Of a stretch of 20,146 nt of DNA, positions 14,578 through 20,146 are shown in pieces. The notes under the pieces were generated by a model that did no database searches, was not told the DNA's origin, and was given only the letters and a program-made list of their open reading frames with translations. The stretch comes from CALMEC01 sp964434425 (GTDB lineage Bacteria; Actinomycetota; Thermoleophilia; Miltoncostaeales; Miltoncostaeaceae), in assembly GCA_964434425.1 (NCBI GenBank), contig CAYSVH010000022.1, positions 1-20,146 on the forward strand. The letters are read 5' to 3'. The translations under genes and the position numbers were made by a program. Each line of letters opens with the position of its first letter. The stretch's first letter is position 1.

Positions 14578-15047
14578 TGCCACGTCGCAACGCAGCCAGC
14601 ATTCGTGAGGTCGTTCCCGACCCCATCTACAACAACGTCGTCGTCTCCCAGCTCGTCAACCGCGTGCTCCGCGACGGCAAGAAGTCCACGGCCGAGTCCA
14701 TCGTCTACGACGCACTCGAGGCCATCCGCGACCGCACCGGGCGTGACCCCGTGCAGGTCATGGAGGAGGCCATCCGCAACGTCACCCCCGTGCTCGAGGT
14801 CAAGTCGCGACGCGTCGGTGGTGCCACGTACCAGGTGCCGATGGAGGTCCCCGCACGCCGGGGCCGCACCCTCGCCATCCGCTGGATCGTCCGCTTCTCC
14901 CGGGAGCGCCGCGAGAAGCAGATGAGCGAGCGGCTGGCCAACGAGCTTCTCGACGCGCTCGGCTCGCAGGGCGGCGCGTTCAAGCGCAAGGACGACGTCT
15001 ACCGCATGGCTCAGGCCAACAGGGCGTTCGCGCACTACCGCTGGTAG
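14577..15047 (+). CDS. rpsG: 30S ribosomal protein S7
   Basis: S7 initiates assembly of the 30S head and contacts E-site tRNA. Its 156 residues are the usual bacterial length. The N-terminus MPRRNAASIREVVPDPIYNN is typical. Conserved blocks include LVNRVLRDGKKSTAESIVYDAL, VKSRRVGGATYQVPMEV and the C-terminal MAQANRAFAHYRW. The ATG shares its A with the last base of the rpsL TAA stop. E. coli S7 represses its operon by binding the rpsL-rpsG spacer. That spacer does not exist here, so any autoregulation must use another site. fusA follows 83 nt downstream. Confidence 0.98.
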   Translation: MPRRNAASIREVVPDPIYNNVVVSQLVNRVLRDGKKSTAESIVYDALEAIRDRTGRDPVQVMEEAIRNVTPVLEVKSRRVGGATYQVPMEVPARRGRTLAIRWIVRFSRERREKQMSERLANELLDALGSQGGAFKRKDDVYRMAQANRAFAHYRW

Positions 15048-15062
15048 GTACATCCATCTGAG

Positions 15063-15118
15063 GACCGTTCGCACGCGCCGCCCCGTCGCCGCGCGTGCGT
15101 TCACCTGTCGACCGTTCG
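15063..15118 (+). other. rpsG-fusA intergenic hairpin flanked by 9-nt direct repeats
   Basis: CGCACGCG (15070-15077) and its exact complement CGCGTGCG (15092-15099) enclose a 14-nt loop. GACCGTTCG occurs on both sides, at 15063-15071 and 15110-15118, the second copy just ahead of the fusA Shine-Dalgarno. It may be a processing, attenuation or S7-binding element; this is inference. Confidence 0.45.
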
Positions 15119-15130
15119 TAAGGAGTATCC

Positions 15131-17206
15131 GTGTCCACCAACAAGGCCGTCTCGCTGGAGCGCACCCGGAACATCGGGATCATGGCCCATATCGACGCCG
15201 GTAAGACAACGACGACCGAGCGGATCCTCTACTACACCGGGCGCACCCACAAGATCGGCGAGGTGCACGAGGGCGGCGCCACCATGGACTGGATGGCGCA
15301 GGAGCAGGAGCGCGGCATCACGATCACGAGTGCCGCCACCACCTGTGAGTGGCGCGATCACCGCATCAACATCATCGACACCCCGGGCCACGTCGACTTC
15401 ACCGTCGAGGTGGAGCGCTCGCTGCGCGTCCTCGACGGCGCCGTCGCGGTCTTCGACTCGGTCGCGGGCGTCGAGCCGCAGAGCGAGACCGTCTGGCGTC
15501 AGGCCGACCGCTACGGCGTGCCGCGCATCGCCTATGTGAACAAGATGGACCGCATGGGCGCCAACTTCAGCCGCGCGATCGAGACCATGCGCAACCGGCT
15601 GGGCGCCAACGCCGTGCCGGTCCAACTCCCCATCGGTGCCGAGGCCGAGTTCTCCGGGATGGTCGATCTGGTCACCATGACCGCGATCAACTACCACGAC
15701 GATCTGGGCACGCAGGTGACCGAGGACCCGATTCCGGACGACCTCGTCGCCGAGGCCGAAGCCTCGCGTGAGGCCCTCATCGAGGCGCTCGCCGACGCCG
15801 ACGACGAGCTCGCCGAGCTCTACCTCGAGGGCGGCGAGATCACCGAGGAGATCCTCCGGAAGGCGCTTCGCACCGCTGTGCTCGCCATCGCCGTCACCCC
15901 GGTCTTCTGCGGTTCCTCCTTCAAGAACAAGGGCGTGCAGCGCCTGCTGGACGCCGTCGTCGACTACCTCCCGTCGCCGCTCGACATCCCCCCGGCGGAG
16001 GGCATCGAACCCCGGTCCGAGGAGACCGTCACGCGTGAGTCGGATGCGTCGGCACCGTTCTCCGCGCTCGCGTTCAAGGTCATGAGCGACCCGTACGTCG
16101 GTCGCCTCACCTACCTGCGCGTGTACTCCGGAACCCTCAACGCCGGCGACAGCATCATCAACGCGACCAAGGACCGCAAGGAGCGGGCTGGACGTCTGCT
16201 GCGGATGCACGCCAACTCGCGTGAGGACATCACCACCACGTCCGCCGGTGACATCGTCGCCGCGGTCGGACTCAAGAGCACCACGACGGGTGACACGCTG
16301 TGTGACCCGAGCGACGCGGTGATCCTCGAGCAGATGACGTTCCCGGAGCCGGTGATCGAGGTCGCCATCGAGCCGAAGACGAAGGCCGACCAGGACAAGC
16401 TGTCCACCGGTCTCCAGCGTCTGGCCGAAGAGGACCCCACCTTCCGTGTCAGCAGTGATGAGGAGACGGGACAGACCCTCATCGCCGGTATGGGCGAGCT
16501 CCACCTCGAGATCATCGTCGACCGTCTCACCCGTGAGTTCGGCGTCGAGGCCAACGTCGGCAAGCCGCAGGTGGCCTACCGCGAGACCATCCGCAAGCGG
16601 GTCGAGAAGGTCGAGGGCAAGTTCGTCCGTCAGACCGGTGGTCGTGGTCAGTTCGGTCACGTCTACATCGCGATGGAGCCGAACGAGCCGGCCAAGGGCT
16701 ACGAGTTCGAGAACAAGATCGTCGGTGGTGCCATTCCGAAGGAGTACATCCCGGCCGTCGACCAGGGGATCAAGGAGGCGCTCGAGGGCGGTGTGATCGC
16801 CGGCTTCCCGATGGTGGACGTCAAGGTGCAGCTCATCGACGGTTCGTACCACGATGTCGACTCCTCCGAGATGGCGTTCAAGATCGCCGGCTCGATGGCC
16901 GCGAAGGCCGCCGCGCAGAAGGCGAGCCCGGTCCTGCTCGAGCCGGTGATGAACGTGGTGGTCGAGACGCCGAGCGACTACACCGGTCCGGTCAGCGGCG
17001 ACATCTCCCGTCGTCGCGGCCAGATCCAGGGCATCGAGCCGCGCGACACCGTCGAGGTCGTCTCGGCGCTGGTGCCGCTGTCCGAGATGTTCGGGTACGC
17101 GACGTCGCTGCGCTCCGCGACGCAGGGCCGCGCGGTGTTCACCATGCAGTTCGAGCGGTACGAGCCGGTGCCGCAGAGCATCGCCGAGGAGATCAAGGCG
17201 AAGTAG
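15131..17206 (+). CDS. fusA: Translation elongation factor G
   Basis: EF-G is the GTPase that drives ribosomal translocation and, with RRF, recycling. The 691-residue product has G1 AHIDAGKT (19-26), switch I RGITITSAAT (61-70), G3 DTPGHVDF (83-90) and G4 NKMD (137-140). Domain II, III, IV and V sequences follow, including GGRGQFGHVYI and the domain-IV GGVIAGFPMVDVKVQL. The C-terminus ends FERYEPVPQSIAEEI. GTG 15131 is preceded by AAGGAG (15120-15125) at normal spacing. Length and motifs are those of canonical EF-G rather than a resistance-type or mitochondrial paralogue. It is the last gene of the cluster; no tuf follows before the terminator. Confidence 0.98.
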   Translation: MSTNKAVSLERTRNIGIMAHIDAGKTTTTERILYYTGRTHKIGEVHEGGATMDWMAQEQERGITITSAATTCEWRDHRINIIDTPGHVDFTVEVERSLRVLDGAVAVFDSVAGVEPQSETVWRQADRYGVPRIAYVNKMDRMGANFSRAIETMRNRLGANAVPVQLPIGAEAEFSGMVDLVTMTAINYHDDLGTQVTEDPIPDDLVAEAEASREALIEALADADDELAELYLEGGEITEEILRKALRTAVLAIAVTPVFCGSSFKNKGVQRLLDAVVDYLPSPLDIPPAEGIEPRSEETVTRESDASAPFSALAFKVMSDPYVGRLTYLRVYSGTLNAGDSIINATKDRKERAGRLLRMHANSREDITTTSAGDIVAAVGLKSTTTGDTLCDPSDAVILEQMTFPEPVIEVAIEPKTKADQDKLSTGLQRLAEEDPTFRVSSDEETGQTLIAGMGELHLEIIVDRLTREFGVEANVGKPQVAYRETIRKRVEKVEGKFVRQTGGRGQFGHVYIAMEPNEPAKGYEFENKIVGGAIPKEYIPAVDQGIKEALEGGVIAGFPMVDVKVQLIDGSYHDVDSSEMAFKIAGSMAAKAAAQKASPVLLEPVMNVVVETPSDYTGPVSGDISRRRGQIQGIEPRDTVEVVSALVPLSEMFGYATSLRSATQGRAVFTMQFERYEPVPQSIAEEIKAK

Positions 17207-17230
17207 CGGGTTCTCACCGCTTCGATCCTG

Positions 17231-17256
17231 GAAGGGCGGCCGTACGGCCGCCCTTC
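17231..17256. terminator. Perfect 26-nt palindromic terminator after fusA
   Basis: The sequence is fully self-complementary: GAAGGGCGGCCGT (17231-17243) followed directly by its reverse complement (17244-17256). On the + strand it is followed by GTCATTTC. It begins 24 nt after the fusA stop and can work in both directions, so it also serves the convergent dehydrogenase gene. Confidence 0.85.
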
Positions 17257-17300
17257 GTCATTTCGGTACGCGCACCATGGCGGGCCACCCGGGGACGGCG

Positions 17301-17396
17301 ATTGGTCCCTGGTTGCGCATTCAGGGACTGGCGGCTGGTCGGGGTGGGCGGGAGGATCGTGATCGCCAGTCCCAGGGCTGCGCCCGTAGGACCAAT
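17301..17396. repeat. 96-nt three-part inverted repeat between convergent genes
   Basis: The outer arms ATTGGTCC (17301-17308) and GGACCAAT (17389-17396) are exact complements. The inner arms GGGACTGGCG (17324-17333) and CGCCAGTCCC (17364-17373) are also exact. Fifteen bases separate outer from inner arm on each side and contain a third pairing, GCGCA (17315-17319) with TGCGC (17379-17383). The 30-nt apical loop is G-rich on the + strand. Eighteen exact base pairs in matched register suggest a structured RNA or a small inverted-repeat element rather than chance. No target duplication is seen. Confidence 0.6.
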
Positions 17397-17412
17397 AGCA
17401 AGCACCCCCCGC

Positions 17413-17422
17413 GATCACCTCC
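17413..17422 (-). promoter_or_regulatory. Orphan perfect Shine-Dalgarno overlapping the dehydrogenase stop
   Basis: GGAGGTGATC on the minus strand is complementary to the full anti-Shine-Dalgarno core of 16S rRNA (GATCACCTCC). It contains the TGA stop of the dehydrogenase. A GTG at 17405 follows with ideal spacing and opens a 63-codon frame to 17214. That frame runs through the fusA terminator and has poor third-position G/C (about 68%), so I do not call it a gene. The site may mark a lost or very short downstream gene. Confidence 0.4.
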
Positions 17423-20114
17423 CGATCGTCTGCCGGGGGTCCTCGGCCGCGGCCATCATCAGCTCCGCCGTCGTGAGGATCCGCGACGGGTCGGCGGTAC
17501 GCGCCAGACTCATGCGGCACGAGATCCCCGGTGCCGCGATCGGGTCCGCGGTCTCGGCGGCGAACCGGCGCAGCTCCGGCAGGTCGTGGCGATACATGAA
17601 CGAGCCGGCTCCACCACAGCAGCCGGACCCGCTGTCGGTCGTCGCGTAGCCGGCGGCGGTGAGCAACTCGGTAACGGCGTCCGCCGTGCCCAGTGCGCGC
17701 TGATGGCAGTGCGGCTGCACGACGACGGTGCCGCGATCGGATCGGACGAGGGAGTCGGGCAGCCCCAGATCGATCACCGCCCGTTCGAAGGTGGTCACGT
17801 GCTCCGCCACCGGCGCGAGGCGGTCGTCATCGGTGATCGTCGCCGCGTCGTCCACCAGCATCGACCAGACCGACGGCTCGAGGATCACGATCGGCACGCC
17901 CGGTCGTACGTGGGGCACCAGACGCTCCAGCGAGCGCGACAGCTGCCGGCGCGCCAGGTCGACCCGTCCCTCGGCGTAGGCGGGGCGTCCGCAGTCCGCG
18001 ACGTCCACCACGGTCACGCGGGCGCCGCAGGCCTCCAGCACCGCGACGGCGGCGTCCCCGGACTCCGGATGCAGGAACCGCGTGAACGTGTCCGCGGCGA
18101 CGACCACCGGGCGGCCGTCACCCGCCTGCGGACGCGCCCGCCAGGCCCGCCGGACGCGCGGCGGTCGGAATCCGATCAGTGGTCCGGCCAGGCGGCCGGC
18201 GACGTTCGCCAGCGCGGGCATCACCGCACCGAGCCTCAGGAGCCGGTCGGTCCGGGCGACGGTCCGGCTGACGGGCGGAACACCGTGCGCCGCGTGCCGC
18301 CGGGCCAGTGCCTCGACCTTGAGGCGCGCCATGTCGACCCCCGCCGGGCACTCGGCCGTGCAGGCCTTGCAGCCGAGGCACATGTCGAGGGCCCGGTGGA
18401 GGTCGGCGTTCGCGAGGCCGCCGTCGAGGCGTCCCTCGAACGCCGCGCGAAGCAGTGTCGCCCGTCCCCGCGTCGAGTGCTCCTCCTCGCCGGTCGCCTG
18501 GTATGACGGGCACATCGCGACGGTGCGCTTCCGGCAGGCCCCGTTCGCGTTGCACGCCTCGAGGGCCGTGGCCAGACCTCCCTCCCGGGCGAAGCTCACG
18601 GACGTGGGCGGGCTCGGGACGTCGGGCGAGACGTCGATCCGCATTCCCTCGTCCATGCGATCGGGATCGACGATCACGCCGGGGTTCAGGATGCCGTCGG
18701 GGTCGAGCAGACCCTTCAGCTCGGCGAACGCCCGGATCGTCTGGTCCGGGTACATGCGCGGAAGGAACTCGCTGCGGGCACGGCCGTCGCCGTGCTCGCC
18801 CGAGAGCGAGCCGCCGTTCGCCACCACCAGATCCGCCGTGGCCTCCGCGATGCGCCGCACACGGGCCCGCGCACCCCTCGCACGCAGGTCGATGAAGGGA
18901 CGCACGTGCAGGCAGCCCACGCTGGCGTGGCCGTACCAGGCCGCGTCGACTTGCTCGTCGTCAAGCACCCTCCGGAAGCAGCGTGCGAACTCCGTCAGCC
19001 GCTCCGGCGGGACGGCCGGGTCTTCGACGAAGGGGATCGGCTTCTCCCGTCCGCGCCCGGCACCCACCGCGCGCGCGATGCCGGCTCGCCTCATCGCCCA
19101 CACCGCCTCCTGCTCAGCGGCGTCGCGCACCGCCCTGCCGTCGCGCTCGGCGGCAAGCCTTTGCTCCACCGTCTCGGCGTCGCCCTGGTATTCGACGATC
19201 AGCAGGGCCCGTCCGCCCAGGCCCAGACGCTCGACCGTCGCTCCGATGCCGACGCGACTCCGGGGGTCGAGCATCGCGCGGTCGAGCAGCTCGACGGCGG
19301 ACGGGAGGCTCTCGAGGATCTCGGGGACCGCGTCGAGCGCGGCGTCGGTGTCGGCGTACGTCCGCAGCACCAGGCCCCGCCGCTGCGGCCGCGGCACCAG
19401 GCGCAGGTGGGCTCGGACCACGATCGCCAGTGTTCCCTCCGATCCGCAGACGACCTCGTGCCAGCGGGGCGTCGCCCCGGCCAGCGCGTCGAGGCGGTAT
19501 CCGCTCACCCGTCGCAGGAGCGCGGGTGGCGTGAACCCGTCGGCCAGATGTCGCGCGGCGGCCAGTGCGGGAGGGGGCGGGTCGTCCGCCGACAGGCGCA
19601 CCTCGGATCCATCGGCCAGGACGACGTCGAGTGCCACCACGTTGTCGCTCGTCATGCCGTGGGCGATGGACCGGGCGCCGGCCGAGTTGTTGGCGATCAT
19701 CCCCCCGATCGTGGCCCGGTTCGCGGTGGCGACATCGGGCCCGAACAGGAGGTCGTGCGACGCGGCCGCGCGGTTCAGGTCGTCCAGGACGACACCCGGC
19801 TCGACGACCGCGACGCGGGTGTCCGGGTCGATCGTCACCGCCCGGAGGCGCGATGTGTCCACCACGAGGCCGTCGCCGACGGTCTGCCCGGCCAGGCCGG
19901 TGCCCGCTCCCCGCATGGTGAGCGGCGCTCCGAACCGTCGGCAGAGGTCGACGGCGAGAGGCAGGTCGTCGGCGCTCCGCGCTCGCAGGACGGCCGCGGG
20001 AAGCCGCCGGTAGAGGCTCGCGTCGACGGCGTACAGCTCGCGGTCGGCGACCTCCGATCGGGCGGCCGTGCGGGCCACCCGGAGGAGCTCTCGACGGAGT
20101 CCGACCTGATCCAT
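17415..20114 (-). CDS. FAD-binding and Fe-S dehydrogenase, D-lactate / D-2-hydroxyglutarate type (YdiJ/GlcD-GlcF fusion)
   Basis: This is an 899-residue fusion of a GlcD-like flavoprotein and a GlcF-like Fe-S/CCG protein, expected to oxidise a D-2-hydroxy acid and pass electrons to a membrane or soluble acceptor. The PCMH FAD domain spans about 40-240 (RGAGTGLAGQ at 68-77, ANNSAGARS near 141-149). The FAD-oxidase C domain spans about 250-480 (GHASVGCLHVRP, GGSLSGEHGDG). Fe-S ligands follow: Cys521, Cys527 and Cys535 in the YdiJ-like C-x5-C-x7-CP arrangement, and CLGCKACTAECP (579-590). The CCG-type region has Cys708, PHCHQRA (801-807) and GCCGGAGSF (831-839). The ATG at 20114 is 6 nt after TAGCAT, with GGAGG between, so a leaderless start is likely. 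It is convergent with fusA and has no metabolic partner in view. The exact substrate cannot be chosen from sequence. Confidence 0.93.
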   Translation of the reverse strand: MDQVGLRRELLRVARTAARSEVADRELYAVDASLYRRLPAAVLRARSADDLPLAVDLCRRFGAPLTMRGAGTGLAGQTVGDGLVVDTSRLRAVTIDPDTRVAVVEPGVVLDDLNRAAASHDLLFGPDVATANRATIGGMIANNSAGARSIAHGMTSDNVVALDVVLADGSEVRLSADDPPPPALAAARHLADGFTPPALLRRVSGYRLDALAGATPRWHEVVCGSEGTLAIVVRAHLRLVPRPQRRGLVLRTYADTDAALDAVPEILESLPSAVELLDRAMLDPRSRVGIGATVERLGLGGRALLIVEYQGDAETVEQRLAAERDGRAVRDAAEQEAVWAMRRAGIARAVGAGRGREKPIPFVEDPAVPPERLTEFARCFRRVLDDEQVDAAWYGHASVGCLHVRPFIDLRARGARARVRRIAEATADLVVANGGSLSGEHGDGRARSEFLPRMYPDQTIRAFAELKGLLDPDGILNPGVIVDPDRMDEGMRIDVSPDVPSPPTSVSFAREGGLATALEACNANGACRKRTVAMCPSYQATGEEEHSTRGRATLLRAAFEGRLDGGLANADLHRALDMCLGCKACTAECPAGVDMARLKVEALARRHAAHGVPPVSRTVARTDRLLRLGAVMPALANVAGRLAGPLIGFRPPRVRRAWRARPQAGDGRPVVVAADTFTRFLHPESGDAAVAVLEACGARVTVVDVADCGRPAYAEGRVDLARRQLSRSLERLVPHVRPGVPIVILEPSVWSMLVDDAATITDDDRLAPVAEHVTTFERAVIDLGLPDSLVRSDRGTVVVQPHCHQRALGTADAVTELLTAAGYATTDSGSGCCGGAGSFMYRHDLPELRRFAAETADPIAAPGISCRMSLARTADPSRILTTAELMMAAAEDPRQTIGR

Positions 20115-20120
20115 CCTCCG

Positions 20121-20146
20121 ATGCTAGTGTCCCGCGACCGGAAGTT
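20121..20146 (-). promoter_or_regulatory. Promoter-like element for the dehydrogenase gene
   Basis: Read on the minus strand: AACTTC (20146-20141), seven bases, GGGACACTAGC (20133-20123), with TAGCAT (20126-20121) as the -10. It is identical in arrangement to the element at 13283-13308. It touches the window edge, so anything further upstream cannot be seen. Confidence 0.5.

Noticed and set aside
15101..16852. 583-codon open frame on the minus strand opposite fusA.
   Set aside because: It is a shadow of the EF-G codon bias, with no ribosome-binding site or recognisable motif.
17334..17363. Possible G-quadruplex in the G-rich apical loop of the inverted repeat.
   Set aside because: Only three runs of three or more G are present, with a final GG, so the standard four-run pattern is not met.
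17214..17405. 63-codon minus ORF following the perfect Shine-Dalgarno at the end of the dehydrogenase gene.
   Set aside because: It runs through the palindromic terminator, has weak codon bias, and half of it is the inverted repeat. I keep the Shine-Dalgarno and repeat as findings but not the ORF as a gene.
1..20146. Search by eye for CRISPR arrays, tRNA or rRNA genes, insertion sequences and phage genes.
   Set aside because: No spaced repeats, cloverleaf with CCA or T-loop signature, transposase motifs or phage-like genes were seen.

Overview
The window is about 20 kb of GC-rich bacterial DNA whose genes prefer G or C at third codon positions. It most likely comes from an actinobacterium, perhaps a deep-branching class such as Thermoleophilia. 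The reasons are the long, helical, charged insertion in the N-terminal part of RpoC, the run of TANNNT boxes placed 6-7 nt before start codons, and the typical actinobacterial S12, S7 and EF-G sequences. The class-level placement is inference.

Layout. Positions 1-4598 hold rpoC, whose extreme 5' end lies outside the window. It is closed by a 14-bp-stem terminator. A short + strand gene for a 55-residue signal-peptide-like protein follows (4886-5053), preceded by hairpins and a perfect palindrome. From 9799 back to 5119 everything is on the minus strand. In transcription order this block is a DUF2568/YrdB-type membrane protein, a complete four-gene OpuC/ProU-type osmoprotectant ABC importer (ATPase, permease, permease, binding lipoprotein, each overlapping the next by 4-8 nt), and an unrecognised 291-residue protein. 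The + strand resumes with rsgA (10093-11166), a ribosome-assembly GTPase. It is preceded by a 23-codon leader ORF and a set of mutually exclusive hairpins. Two minus-strand genes follow: a RibD_C/dihydrofolate-reductase-like protein, and an exported M74 (MepA-type) murein endopeptidase. Next come a 416-nt divergent intergenic region and a membrane-anchored unknown protein (13316-14086). The rpsL-rpsG-fusA cluster (14206-17206) ends in a perfect 26-nt palindromic terminator. A large FAD plus Fe-S dehydrogenase (D-lactate / D-2-hydroxyglutarate type) reads toward fusA from the right edge.

Genes working together. The ABC genes form one translationally coupled transport operon for betaine- or choline-like solutes. 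rpsL, rpsG and fusA form one translation operon. rsgA belongs functionally to the same 30S theme but has its own control region. The classical link from rpoBC to the str operon is broken here by about 9.6 kb of unrelated genes, and no tuf follows fusA.

Most noteworthy observations: (1) a candidate peptide-leader or attenuator in front of rsgA; (2) an AACTTC-N7-GGGACACTAGC promoter-like element shared by two unrelated genes, with a looser version before rpsL; (3) a 96-nt collinear inverted repeat together with an orphan, perfect 10-nt Shine-Dalgarno at the 3' end of the dehydrogenase gene; (4) perfect operator-like palindromes at the murein endopeptidase and small-peptide genes. I found no CRISPR array, tRNA, rRNA or recognisable insertion sequence. 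All calls come from reading the sequence alone, with no database search.
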